A stretch of DNA of 64,000 bases, from the NCBI GenBank assembly GCA_963798655.1, contig CAWCUH010000003.1, positions 186,001-250,000 of the forward strand, in the 5' to 3' direction. Source of the stretch: CAVSMC01 sp963798655 (GTDB lineage: Bacteria > Pseudomonadota > Gammaproteobacteria > Burkholderiales > Casimicrobiaceae). The notes beneath the pieces were generated by a model. It saw only the letters and a program-made list of their open reading frames with translations. It made no database searches and was not told the DNA's origin. This document shows positions 54,228 to 63,286 of this stretch, in pieces; the first letter of the stretch is position 1; every line of letters begins with the position of its first letter. Position numbers and translations under genes: made by a program.

Positions 54228-54653
54228 TCACCGCTGCCGCTCGAGGCAGGCAAGATAAACGGCGGCGTCGAGCGGCGTCGCCGTCCGCTGCGACTGCCAG
54301 ATCACCTCGCCGAGGCATTCGACGAGCGCGTGCAGCGCCTCGTGCTCGCTGACGCGGCTCGCGCGCAGCCGCTCGAACTGTGCGCGAATCCCCGACGGCT
54401 GGTCGATCGACAGCTGCTCGGCCACGGCGAGGTGCAGTGACAGGTGCAGGAACGGGTTTGCCTCACCCGCCTCGGGCTTCCAGTCGCGGTCGAGGTGCCG
54501 CTCGGTGTCTTCGATCAGCGCGTGATATTCCGGGTGCTTCACGATCAGGTCCGCGGCGATCTGCTCGAGCGGCGACAGCGGCTGCGACGCGCGAAACTTC
54601 GTCCATGCGCCGGCCAGGAACCGTCTGGTCTCGTCGCGCGTCGGCGTGAACAT
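54228..54653 (-). CDS. DUF1841 family protein
   Basis: 141 aa. The N-terminus MFTPTRDETRRFLAGAWTKF and the conserved ANPFLHLSLHLAVAEQLSID identify DUF1841, a family seen in beta- and gammaproteobacteria with no known function. It is convergent with the cytochromes (7 bases between stops) and 7 bases after nth on the same strand. Confidence 0.88.
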   Translation of the reverse strand: MFTPTRDETRRFLAGAWTKFRASQPLSPLEQIAADLIVKHPEYHALIEDTERHLDRDWKPEAGEANPFLHLSLHLAVAEQLSIDQPSGIRAQFERLRASRVSEHEALHALVECLGEVIWQSQRTATPLDAAVYLACLERQR

Positions 54654-54660
54654 CGCCGCT

Positions 54661-55306
54661 TCAATCAGCGAGCATCGGCGTTTTGTGCCGATACTCGCAC
54701 AGATCGTTGATCACGCACTCGGGACACCGGGGCAGTCTCGCGACGCAGACGTAGCGGCCGTGCAGGATCAGCCAGTGGTGCGCGTGCAGCTTGAATTCGT
54801 CCGGCGTGAACTTCTCGAGCCGCTGCTCGACTTCCTGCGGATCGTCGCCCGGCGCGAGGTTCGTTCGATTCGCGACGCGGAACACGTGCGTGTCGACGGC
54901 GATCGTCGGCTCGCCGAACGCGACATTGAGCACGACGTTCGCCGTCTTGCGGCCGACGCCCGGCAGCTTCGTCAGCGCGTCGCGATCGCGCGGCACGTTG
55001 CCGCCGTGGTCGCGCAGCAGCATCTCGGAAAGCGCGACGACGTTCTTCGCCTTGTTGCGATAGAGACCGATCGACTGCACGTACGCGAGTGAGCCCCTCG
55101 ACGCCGAGCTTCGCGATCGCAGCCGGCGTGTTGGCGACCCTGAAAAGCTTCGCCGTCGCCTTGTTCACGCCCTTGTCGGTCGCCTGCGCCGACAGCACGA
55201 CGGCGACCAGCAGCTCGAACGGCGTCGTGTAGTCGAGCTCGGACTTCGGATGCGGGTTCGCCGCGCGCAGCCGCTCGAAGATGGCGCGGCGCTTCGCAGG
55301 GTTCAT
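54661..55306 (-). pseudogene. nth: Endonuclease III, one frameshift
   Basis: DNA glycosylase/AP lyase for oxidised pyrimidines. The N-terminal frame from ATG 55306 reads KRRAIFERLRAANPHPKSEL and LLVAVVLSAQATDKGVNKAT. One extra base at about 55083-55090 shifts it. The rest (SIGLYRNKAKN, helix-hairpin-helix LPGVGRKTANVVLN, VDTHVFRV, and the four-Cys iron-sulfur loop ending CVINDLCEY) lies in another frame to 54661. All catalytic parts survive and Nth is widely conserved, so an assembly error is likely. The start overlaps the TPR gene stop (ATGA). Confidence 0.85.
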
Positions 55307-56271
55307 CGGGAAGCCTTCGTATCGCGAGCGTCGATGCCGGCGAGCTGCGCGAGCCGTGCGAGGCGCTGCGCGTTGTCGGCGGCGAATCCGGCGTCGGCGG
55401 AGAGCACGCCGTACGCCTTCGCCGCCCAGGTCTTCGCGGCGCTCGTGTCGCCGCGCGCCATCGCGATCTCGGCGAGCTCCTCGTACACGTAACCGCTGGG
55501 CGTTCCGAGCTTGTCGTACTCGGCGAGCAGCGCCCGCTGCGTTCGCTCGGCGTCGTCGAGCTGACCGAGCGAGCGCTGGGCGCGCGCGATCATCCACTGC
55601 GCGTCACGCACGGCATCGGCGTCGCCGCGTGCCTGCCATGCCGGCAGAGCCTTGCGGTAGTAGTCGAGCGCCGTCGCGAAATCACCTCGCTCCTGGTATG
55701 TGTAGCCGATGTTGTTGTACAGCGATGCGAGCCAGCGTTTCGAGCGCGCGTCGGCGGTCTTCTCGGTCATCGCGAGCGCGCGCAGATTCCAGTCGAGCCG
55801 CTGCGGCGCCGGCGCCGCGATGCCGAGCATGTGCGCGGCGTCGATCGCGTAGAAGTCGTCGCCTGCGCGGCGCGCGAGGTCGAGCGCCTGCTCGAACAGC
55901 GGCACGGCGCGTTCGGGTGCATCTGACGAATTGAACGTGCGGCCGCGCTCGAGCAGGTAGCGCACGCGCACATGCGAGGGCATGGTCGCGAGCGTCGGTT
56001 CGACGGCGTCGAGCGTGGCGTTCGCCTGGTCGAACATCCGGCGCAGGCCCTGCGTGCGCGCGATCTGCGTCAGGACCTCGGCACGCTCCGCCGAATCCTC
56101 GGGCCAGCGCGCGAGCTCGGCGCGAAACCGGCGCTCCGATTCGGCTGGCTTCCCGTAGTCCCACAGTGCATCGAGCGTCGACGCGAAATCGACGCTTGCG
56201 GCCGCGGCGACGGCGGCCGCGGCCAGTGCAGCGACGCCGCAGGCTCGGCGCCATCCGCTCGCGGCGATCAT
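55303..56271 (-). CDS. Secreted TPR-repeat protein
   Basis: 322 aa. Signal peptide (ACGVAALAAAAVAAAAS) then TPR-type helical repeats from residue 50 to 300, for example NNIGYTYQERGDFATALDYY. The function is unknown, probably a periplasmic scaffold. It is joined by ATGA overlaps to both rsxB upstream and nth downstream, so it is inserted within what is usually a compact rsxB-nth pair. Confidence 0.82.
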   Translation of the reverse strand: MIAASGWRRACGVAALAAAAVAAAASVDFASTLDALWDYGKPAESERRFRAELARWPEDSAERAEVLTQIARTQGLRRMFDQANATLDAVEPTLATMPSHVRVRYLLERGRTFNSSDAPERAVPLFEQALDLARRAGDDFYAIDAAHMLGIAAPAPQRLDWNLRALAMTEKTADARSKRWLASLYNNIGYTYQERGDFATALDYYRKALPAWQARGDADAVRDAQWMIARAQRSLGQLDDAERTQRALLAEYDKLGTPSGYVYEELAEIAMARGDTSAAKTWAAKAYGVLSADAGFAADNAQRLARLAQLAGIDARDTKASR

Positions 56272-56885
56272 CGCGGCATCGTGCCTTGCGCGGCCCGCCG
56301 CGCGCGCGCACGCGCAAGCGCGCGCGCGACCGCTTCGCGACGCTGCGCCCGCTCGGCATCCATAGCCGCTGCCGAGGCGCGCTTCGCGCGGTCGCTGCGC
56401 GCGGCAAGGCGGTCGTTGCGCGCATCGAATCGCACGCGCGCCGCCCGTGCGTCGGCTGCGCTCCACCGCCGTCCTGCGGGCACCAGGTCGATGCAGTCGA
56501 CCGGGCAAGGCGCGACGCACAGCGCGCAGCCGCTGCACAACGCGGCAAAAACCGAGTGCATCTGCTTTGGCGCGCCGATGATCGCGTCGACCGGACACGC
56601 GTCGATGCACAGCGTGCAGCCGATGCAGCGGGACTCGTCGATGCGCGCGCGGGCGAGCACCGATTGGCTGCCGAACCGGTCGTCGAGCCGCAATGCCTCG
56701 CGGCCGGTGAGCGTCGCGATCGCGACGATCGTCGTCGTGCCGCCCGGCGCACAGCGGTTCAGCGGCTCGCCCGCGGCGATCGCTTCCGCATAGGGACGAC
56801 AGCCGTCATGACCGCATCCGCGACACTGCGTCTGCGGCAGCAGCGCATCGATGCGTTCGGCGAGCGCGCGAGCGGTCCTGGCCAT
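56268..56885 (-). CDS. rsxB: RnfB/RsxB-like electron-transfer iron-sulfur protein
   Basis: 205 aa. The N-terminal Fe4S domain is LLPQTQCRGCGHDGCRPYAE with a downstream Cys (NRCAPGG). Two [4Fe-4S] ferredoxin motifs follow (CIGCTLCIDACPVDAI; CSGCALCVAPCPVDCI). The N-terminal membrane helix of full RnfB is absent and no other rnf/rsx genes are nearby, as is usual for the betaproteobacterial stand-alone form beside nth. It probably passes electrons to an unknown partner. Confidence 0.87.
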   Translation of the reverse strand: MARTARALAERIDALLPQTQCRGCGHDGCRPYAEAIAAGEPLNRCAPGGTTTIVAIATLTGREALRLDDRFGSQSVLARARIDESRCIGCTLCIDACPVDAIIGAPKQMHSVFAALCSGCALCVAPCPVDCIDLVPAGRRWSAADARAARVRFDARNDRLAARSDRAKRASAAAMDAERAQRREAVARALARARARRAAQGTMPR

Positions 56886-56972
56886 GACGCCATTTTAGCG
56901 TGGGGTGCGAGGCTGCTAGACTCGACGCTGCGAGGGCGCGCGGCGACGGACCGCGGCCCGTACCGCCAACCC

Positions 56973-57587
56973 GTGGATTCATTGGAACGCATCGTCCCGC
57001 CCGCATCCGACGTCGTTCGTGCGTACGGCGGGCTCGCGCGCGTTGCGCTGTGGCTGCTGCACCGCGCCGGCTGGTCGGTCGTGCTGGCGCAGCCGATGCC
57101 GGCGCGTTGTGTCGTCGTGTTCGCGCCGCACACGTCGAACTGGGATTTCATCGTCGGCCTGCTCGCGAAGTGGGCGATCTGCTTGCGCGTGCATTTCGTC
57201 GCCAAGGACTCGCTGTTCTCTACGCCGCTCGCGCCGCTTTTCGTGCGTCTGGGCGGCATTGCGGTGAACCGCCGGGAGCACACCGGCTTCATCGAGCGGA
57301 TGCGCGGCGAATTCGGTCGGCACGAGGTTTTTCGTCTCGCGATCGCACCCGAAGGCACGCGCAGCCATACCGCGCACTGGAAGAGCGGCTTCTACCACCT
57401 CGCGCACGCCGTGCCCGTGCCGCTCGGCCTCGCGTTCATCGACTATCCGTGCAAGCGAGTCGGCATCGGCGGTTACATCGATCTCACCGGCGATGCATCG
57501 CTCGACATGGCGCGCATCGCGTCGTTCTATGCGGACAAGCGCGGCCGCAATCCGGATCAGCAAGGACCGGTGCGGCTCGACGCCTGA
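56973..57587 (+). CDS. PlsC-like lysophospholipid acyltransferase
   Basis: 204 aa. Family motifs are the catalytic FAPHTSNWDFIVG (H-x4-D type), GGIAVNR and IAPEGTRS. The N-terminal part RVALWLLHRAGW is a probable membrane-associated helix. The start is GTG 56973; a TTG lies three codons further. It is divergent from rsxB. It probably acylates a glycerolipid or related acceptor at the inner membrane. Confidence 0.83.
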   Translation: MDSLERIVPPASDVVRAYGGLARVALWLLHRAGWSVVLAQPMPARCVVVFAPHTSNWDFIVGLLAKWAICLRVHFVAKDSLFSTPLAPLFVRLGGIAVNRREHTGFIERMRGEFGRHEVFRLAIAPEGTRSHTAHWKSGFYHLAHAVPVPLGLAFIDYPCKRVGIGGYIDLTGDASLDMARIASFYADKRGRNPDQQGPVRLDA

Positions 57588-57746
57588 CGCTCACTTGTCG
57601 CGGCCCTTCCCGGCGGTCGCATTGCCGGATACCGTTCGCGCATGCGGGCGGCCGCCGGCGACCGCCGGCCGCTGTCCGTCGTACGCCGCTTCCCCCGGTC
57701 GCCGGCGGTCGCAACGATACGGCTTTCGACCCCGACGCAATAGGCC

Positions 57747-58916
57747 ATGCCCGACAAGACGACCGCCGCTGCCGCGCCGCCTCGATGCGAAGGTCCGATA
57801 CACCACCCGCTCGAGATCTTTCCGATCTTCCGCCGGCTGAGGCCGAGCCTGCCGCGCGACCTCGCCTACACGGCGGTGTGGAACGCGCTGATGAGCGGCA
57901 TCTTCGCGCTGTTCGCGATTGCGCTCGATCCGCCGAGATCGCCGGAGACGTTCGCGTGGGGACGCTTCGCATGGTCGATCTTCGTTCTCGCGAACTGCAT
58001 GGGCTTCATCATTCACGCCGAGTTCGTCGTCGGCGACTGGGTCTTCCCCGCGATCCGCCGGCAGCGCACGGTGATCCGCGCGCTGTACTACGCGGTCGTG
58101 CCGGTATTCGGCGTGTTCGTCGGCTGGTGGATCGGAGCGCGCATCCTCGCCTGGGATTCCGGCCGCGTGATGTCGATGACCCCGGCGACGATGATGTCCA
58201 TCACGGCGATCACCGCGCTGATCTCGGGCGTCCTGCTGGCCGTTTTCCTGCCGCGCGAGCGGGCCGCGAAGGCGCAGGCGGCGTTCGAGCGCGAGCGCGC
58301 GCGCGTCGCCGCGGCGGAGCGCGAGGCGGCGCTCGCGAAGTTCGCGCTGCTCGAAGCGCGGATCGAGCCGCATTTCCTGTACAACACGCTCGCGAACGCG
58401 ATCAGCCTCGTCGACACCGACCCGGCGGCGGCGAAGCACATGCTCGACCGGCTGATCGAGCTGTTGCGCGCCGCAGCGTCCGACAGCGCCGCGACGACGC
58501 TCGGACGGCAGGCCGAGCTCGTCGGCGCCTATCTCGACATCCTCGCCGTGCGCATGGGGCCGCGCCTTTCGTGGTCGATCGATATCGCCCCCGACGTCGC
58601 CGCGCTGCCCGCGCCGCCGATGCTGCTGCAGCCGATCGTCGAGAATGCCGTGAAGCACGGTCTCGAGCCGAAGGTCGACGGCGGCCGCGTCGACGTCACG
58701 GCTCGCCGCGATGGTCGGCGACTCGAGCTCGTCGTCGAGGATACCGGGCTCGGCGTGCGCGAGCTGCGCGACGCATCGTCGACCGGTCTCGGGCTGCGCA
58801 ACCTGCGCGCGCGCCTCGACGCGCTGCACGGAGCCGCGGCGTCGCTCACGATCGAGGATCGCACGCCGAGCGGCACGCGCGTCATCGTTTCGCTGCCGAT
58901 CGCCGCTGCAAGCTGA
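57747..58916 (+). CDS. LytS/AlgZ-type sensor histidine kinase
   Basis: 389 aa. Four membrane helices lie at residues 40-165, then a coiled coil rich in Arg/Ala/Glu (RAAKAQAAFERERARVAAAE). The His_kinase domain has the phospho-acceptor motif ARIEPHFLYNTLAN, and the ATPase part has LQPIVENAVKHGLEP and GLGLRNLRARL. It is paired with the LytTR regulator 4 bases downstream. The signal is unknown; AlgZ/AlgR-like pairs control surface polysaccharide or twitching in relatives. Confidence 0.9.
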   Translation: MPDKTTAAAAPPRCEGPIHHPLEIFPIFRRLRPSLPRDLAYTAVWNALMSGIFALFAIALDPPRSPETFAWGRFAWSIFVLANCMGFIIHAEFVVGDWVFPAIRRQRTVIRALYYAVVPVFGVFVGWWIGARILAWDSGRVMSMTPATMMSITAITALISGVLLAVFLPRERAAKAQAAFERERARVAAAEREAALAKFALLEARIEPHFLYNTLANAISLVDTDPAAAKHMLDRLIELLRAAASDSAATTLGRQAELVGAYLDILAVRMGPRLSWSIDIAPDVAALPAPPMLLQPIVENAVKHGLEPKVDGGRVDVTARRDGRRLELVVEDTGLGVRELRDASSTGLGLRNLRARLDALHGAAASLTIEDRTPSGTRVIVSLPIAAAS

Positions 58917-58920
58917 CGTG

Positions 58921-59706
58921 ATGAACGACGCCGTCGCCACCGCGATCATCGCCGACGACGAGCCGCATCTCGCGCGCTATCTGCGCGAGCGGCTCGCCGT
59001 CGTCTGGCCCGAGCTCGCGATCGCCGGCGTCGCCGCCAACGGACCGGAAGCGAAGGCGCTCATCGCCGCCGAAGCGCCCGACATCGCATTCCTCGATATC
59101 CGGATGCCCGGGCTCACCGGGCTCGACGTCGCGCGCGATCTTCGCGGCGTCGACGTCGTCTTCGTCACCGCTTACGACCAGTACGCCGTGGCGGCGTTCG
59201 AGCGCGCCGCGGTCGATTACCTGCTGAAGCCCGTGACCGACGAGCGGCTTGCGGCGACGGTCGATCGTCTGCGCGAGCGGCTCCGCGCGCGCGCCGGGGT
59301 GTCGCGTGACGAGGCGTCGGCGCAGGTGGCGCAGGCGCTTGCGTTGCTGCGCGAGCACCTGCCGACGCTCACGCCGGCGCCGCGCCTCGCGTGGGTGCGT
59401 GCGGCCGTCGGCGGCAACGTCCGACTGATCGCGGTTGGCGACGTCTGCTATTTCGAGGCGAACGACAAGTACACGAGCGTGTTCTGCGCCGAAGGCGAGG
59501 CGCTGATCCGCACGCCGTTGAAGGAGCTGCTCGCGCAGCTCGATCCCGACCGCTTCTGGCAGATTCATCGCGGCACGATCGTCAACGTCGAGCACATCGA
59601 GACGACATCGCGCGACCTCGCGGGCCGCGTGCGCGTGAAGCTGCGCTCGCGCGACGAGACGCTCGCGGTCAGCCGCGCATTCGCGCACCGGTTCAAGCAG
59701 ATGTAG
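58921..59706 (+). CDS. LytTR-type response regulator (AlgR-like)
   Basis: 261 aa. Receiver domain with AIIADDEPHLARYL, phospho-Asp in IAFLDIRMPG and Lys in YLLKPV. The C-terminal LytTR DNA-binding domain has VCYFEANDKYTSVFC, RFWQIHRGTIVNVEHI and the late Ser-Arg (LAVSRAFAHRFK). ATG 58921 is 4 bases after the kinase stop. It probably binds paired direct repeats at target promoters; none was identified in this window. Confidence 0.92.
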   Translation: MNDAVATAIIADDEPHLARYLRERLAVVWPELAIAGVAANGPEAKALIAAEAPDIAFLDIRMPGLTGLDVARDLRGVDVVFVTAYDQYAVAAFERAAVDYLLKPVTDERLAATVDRLRERLRARAGVSRDEASAQVAQALALLREHLPTLTPAPRLAWVRAAVGGNVRLIAVGDVCYFEANDKYTSVFCAEGEALIRTPLKELLAQLDPDRFWQIHRGTIVNVEHIETTSRDLAGRVRVKLRSRDETLAVSRAFAHRFKQM

Positions 59707-59773
59707 CAACGCGAGCGCGGTTGCGCGGCACGAGGCCGCGTCCGACAATGAGTGCCGCTTCGCAGGCGGCGTC

Positions 59774-60760
59774 ATGGACAAGCCCACTCCCTCAGCGCGC
59801 GCCGCGCACGACCACGCGCCCGGCGATCGGCACGCGCACGATCATGCGCCGAGCGCCACGGCGCGCGCGCTGTGGCTCGCGCTGGCGCTCACTGCGGGGT
59901 TCGCCGTGATCGAGGCGATCGCCGGCTGGCTTTCAGGCTCGCTCGCGCTCGTTTCCGACGCCGGACACATGGCGACCGACGCCGCGGCCTTCGTCGTCGC
60001 TTTGTTCGCGCAGTCGCTCGCACGCCGTCCGCCGTCGCAGCGCGCCTCGTACGGCTACGCGCGCGCCGAAGTGCTCGCCGCATTCGTCAACGCGCTCGCG
60101 ATGCTCGCGCTCGTCGTGTGGATCACCGTCGAAGCGGTCGCGAGGCTGCTCGCGCCCACGGCGGTCGCGGGCGGGGTCGTCATCGGCGTCGCGTTTGTCG
60201 GCATGGCGATCAACGTCGCCGTCGCGTGGTTGCTGTCGCGCGCGGCGACGACCAGCATCAACGCGCGCGGCGCGCTGCTGCATGTGGTCGGCGACCTGCT
60301 CGGCTCGGTCGCGGCGCTCGTCGCCGGCGCCGTCGTGAAGTTCACCGGCTGGATGCCGATCGACCCGATCCTGTCGATCGCCGTCGTGCTGCTGATCCTG
60401 CGCTCGACGCTCGCGCTGCTGCGCCAGTCGACCGGCGTGCTGATGGAGCACGTGCCGGCGCATCTGTCATACGACGCGATCGGTCGTGCGCTTGCGGCGC
60501 TGCCCGGCGTCACGGGCGTGCACGATCTGCATGTCTGGCAGGTCAGCGCCGAGCGCGCTGCGCTGTCGGCGCACGTGACGCTCGTCGCCGCCGCCGCATG
60601 GCCGCGCGCGCTCGCATCGGCGCAGCGGCTGCTGGCGCGCGACTTCGGCATCGATCACGTGACGCTGCAGCCGACGTGGCCCGTGGCGCCGCCGTCGAAG
60701 CGCCGAGTGCCGGTGCGCGTCGTCGCCGACGAGGGCGGCGGCAACGCGCCCGGTGAATGA
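59774..60760 (+). CDS. Cation diffusion facilitator (zinc/cobalt exporter type)
   Basis: 328 aa. A His-rich cytoplasmic N-terminus (DHAPGDRHAHDHAPSA) precedes six membrane helices. Helix 2 has the metal site SDAGHMATDAAAF (H-x3-D) and helix 5 LLHVVGDLLGSVAAL (H-x3-D). The C-terminal domain VTGVHDLHVWQVSAERAALSAHV is the dimerisation/metal-sensing fold. It exports Zn2+, Co2+ or Cd2+ by proton exchange; CzcD-like by overall pattern. Confidence 0.92.
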   Translation: MDKPTPSARAAHDHAPGDRHAHDHAPSATARALWLALALTAGFAVIEAIAGWLSGSLALVSDAGHMATDAAAFVVALFAQSLARRPPSQRASYGYARAEVLAAFVNALAMLALVVWITVEAVARLLAPTAVAGGVVIGVAFVGMAINVAVAWLLSRAATTSINARGALLHVVGDLLGSVAALVAGAVVKFTGWMPIDPILSIAVVLLILRSTLALLRQSTGVLMEHVPAHLSYDAIGRALAALPGVTGVHDLHVWQVSAERAALSAHVTLVAAAAWPRALASAQRLLARDFGIDHVTLQPTWPVAPPSKRRVPVRVVADEGGGNAPGE

Positions 60761-60761
60761 T

Positions 60762-61739
60762 CTAGATCCAGCCGGCGCGGCGAAAACGCAGGAACAGCAG
60801 CGCGTCGACGGCGACCATCGCGGCAATCGCGAGCGGATAGCCGATCGCCCACTCGAGCTCCGGCATGTGGCGGAAGTTCATGCCATAGATGCCGGCGATC
60901 AGCGTCGGGACGGTGATCAGCGCACCCCACGCGGCGAGGCGCTTCGTCACCTCGTTGTCGGAGAGTCCGATCAGCGCGAGGTTCACCTGGATCACCGTGG
61001 TCACCATTTCGCGAATGCTCTCGATCTCCGCGTTGATGCGCGCGAGATGATCGTAGACGTCGCGGAAATAATCCTGCAGTCCGGCGGCGATCGGCGGCAC
61101 GCGGCCGCCGTAGAGCTTGCCGATCGATTCCATCAGCGGGGTCACCGCGTGGCGCAGCGTCATCAATCGCGTCTTCAGCGCATAGAGCGCGGCGATCTTC
61201 GCCCGGCTCGACGTTTCGTCGAACAGCTCCTCCTCGGCGCGCTCGAGCTCGGCCTCGAGCTCGCCCAGCACGGGAAAGTAGCGGTCGACGACGGCGTCCA
61301 TCAGCGCGTAGAGCACGTAGCCCGGTCCGCGCCGAAGCTGGTCCGGCTCGCGCTCGGCGCGCGCGCGCACGTCCATGAAGCTCTTCTTCGTACGATGACG
61401 GACGGACAACAGGTAGTTCGCGCCGGCGAACACGTCGACCTCGCCGGTCCACAGCTCGGCGCCCGCCTCCTCGCTCGCGCTTTCCACCGTGTGCAGCACG
61501 ACGAACAGGCAGTCGTCGTATTCCTCGATCTTCGGCCGCTGATGGCCCTTGCGCGCATCCTCGACGGCGAGCGGGTGCAGCTCGAACTCCCCCGCCATCT
61601 GGTCCATCTCGTCGGGGGCCGGATCGAACAGCCCGACCCAGACGAAGCAATCGGGGCGCTTGACGTATTCGCTGATGTCCTCCTTCGCGATTTCAGCGAG
61701 CTTGCGGCCGTTCTGGTAGACAACGCAGCTGATCAGCAT
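60762..61739 (-). CDS. corA: CorA-family magnesium/cobalt transporter
   Basis: 325 aa. A large cytoplasmic alpha/beta N-terminus and long coiled helices (residues 150-260) are followed by two C-terminal membrane helices, with the selectivity motif YGMNFRHMPEL between them. ATG 61739 is preferred since sequence upstream does not resemble the family. It is convergent with the CDF exporter, with stops essentially adjacent. Confidence 0.93.
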   Translation of the reverse strand: MLISCVVYQNGRKLAEIAKEDISEYVKRPDCFVWVGLFDPAPDEMDQMAGEFELHPLAVEDARKGHQRPKIEEYDDCLFVVLHTVESASEEAGAELWTGEVDVFAGANYLLSVRHRTKKSFMDVRARAEREPDQLRRGPGYVLYALMDAVVDRYFPVLGELEAELERAEEELFDETSSRAKIAALYALKTRLMTLRHAVTPLMESIGKLYGGRVPPIAAGLQDYFRDVYDHLARINAEIESIREMVTTVIQVNLALIGLSDNEVTKRLAAWGALITVPTLIAGIYGMNFRHMPELEWAIGYPLAIAAMVAVDALLFLRFRRAGWI

Positions 61740-62016
61740 GTCGCGGCTTCGCGGGCAACGGTGGCCGGATGATACGCCGCGCCAAGCGCGCCGCGAATGA
61801 ACGGTCGAGCGGCGCGTATACTCGCCGCGCTTACGAATCCGCCACGCGAGCCGAATTGCCGCACAGCCCGATCTTTCCAACGCCGCGAGCTCGGCTTGCT
61901 CGTCCCCGCCCCGGGCGCGGCCGCGCTGCGCGAGCGAGCGCATCCTGTTTGGCGCGCGGCACCACGAGCGGTAACATCGAGCGGATGCATCGGCGCACGC
62001 CGGCGGGTCCACCGCG

Positions 62017-63219
62017 ATGATCATCCAGTCGCTGCTCGACACCGACCTGTACAAGTTCACGATGATGCAGGTCGTGCTGCATCATTTTCCCGCCGCGCAG
62101 GTCGAGTATCGCTTCAAGTGCCGCGACGCCGACATCGACCTCACGCCGTACGTCGGCGAGATCCGCGACGAGATCCGTGCGCTGTGCTCGCTGCGCTTCG
62201 AGCCGCACGAGCTCGACTACCTGCGCAGCTGGCGCTTCTTCAAGAGCGATTACGTCGACCTGCTGAAGCTCTTCCAGTTCGACGATCGCTTCATCGACGT
62301 CGCGCCGATCGCCGGCTCGCCGCCCGAGATCGACATCAGGATCAAGGGGCCGTGGCTGCACACGATCCTCTTCGAGGTGCCGGTCCTCGCGATCGTGAGC
62401 GAGGTGTACAACCGCAATGTGAACGCGCGTCGCGATCTCGCCGAAGGCCGCCGACGGCTCGCCGCCAAGATCGAGACGATCAACGGCGTGCCCGACCCCG
62501 CGTTTCGCATCGCCGACTACGGCACGCGAAGGCGTTTCTCCCGGGGCTGGCAGGAGGAGGTGATCGCGACGCTGCAGCGCGGCATCGGGCCGAAGTTCGT
62601 CGGCACGAGCAACGTCGACCTCGCGCTGCGCCACGGGCTCACGCCGCTCGGCACGATGGCGCACGAGTACCTGCAGGCGTGCCAGGCGGTGGGGCCTCGG
62701 CTGCGCGACTCGCAGGTGTTCGCGTTCAACACGTGGGCGCGCGAGTATCGGGGCGACCTCGGTATCGCGCTGACCGACGTCTGCGGAATGGACGCGTTCC
62801 TGAGCGACTTCGACCTCTTCTTCTGCAAGCTGTTCGACGGGGTGCGCCACGACTCCGGCGACCCGTTCGAGTGGGGCGAGAAGATGATCGCGCACTATCA
62901 GCACATGCGCATCGACCCGCGCACGAAGACGATGGTGTATTCGGATTCGCTGAATGTTCCGCTGGCGATCCGGCTGTTCGAGTATTTTCGCGGTCGCACG
63001 CAGACGGCGTACGGCATCGGCACCAATCTCACCAACGACGTAGGTGTCGCGGCGCTGCAGATCGTGATCAAGATGACGCGCTGCAACGGCCAGCCGGTCG
63101 CGAAGATCAGCGACGAGCCGACGAAGACCATGGACTACGACCCGTCGTATGTCGCGTACCTGCGCGAAGTCTTTCAGGTGCCGGACGTGAAAGCGCCCGG
63201 ACCCGGCGAAGAGGCGTGA
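62017..63219 (+). CDS. pncB: Nicotinate phosphoribosyltransferase
   Basis: 400 aa NAD-salvage enzyme converting nicotinate and PRPP to nicotinate mononucleotide with ATP. Seen are SLLDTDLYKFTMMQVVLHHF, FRIADYGTRRRFSRGWQEEV, the phospho-His region LTPLGTMAHEYLQA, DVCGMDAFL and RHDSGDPFEWGEK. It is full length. About 277 bases separate it from the divergent corA gene. The repeat hairpin at 63224 begins five bases after its stop. Confidence 0.95.
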   Translation: MIIQSLLDTDLYKFTMMQVVLHHFPAAQVEYRFKCRDADIDLTPYVGEIRDEIRALCSLRFEPHELDYLRSWRFFKSDYVDLLKLFQFDDRFIDVAPIAGSPPEIDIRIKGPWLHTILFEVPVLAIVSEVYNRNVNARRDLAEGRRRLAAKIETINGVPDPAFRIADYGTRRRFSRGWQEEVIATLQRGIGPKFVGTSNVDLALRHGLTPLGTMAHEYLQACQAVGPRLRDSQVFAFNTWAREYRGDLGIALTDVCGMDAFLSDFDLFFCKLFDGVRHDSGDPFEWGEKMIAHYQHMRIDPRTKTMVYSDSLNVPLAIRLFEYFRGRTQTAYGIGTNLTNDVGVAALQIVIKMTRCNGQPVAKISDEPTKTMDYDPSYVAYLREVFQVPDVKAPGPGEEA

Positions 63220-63223
63220 ACAT

Positions 63224-63286
63224 CGAGGGTCAGAGTGCAGTTCACCGAGTCCGCGAGCCGAGGCTCGAATTGCACTCTGACCCTCG
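63224..63286. repeat. Hairpin repeat with GGGTCAGAGTGCA arms
   Basis: Left arm 63224-63243 and right arm 63267-63286 are 20-base inverted repeats with one mismatch (consensus CGAGGGTCAGAGTGCARTTC). The loop holds a smaller GAGCC/GGCTC hairpin. It resembles REP-type elements mobilised by REP-associated transposases, though none is in the window. It may also act as a two-way terminator. Confidence 0.75.
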
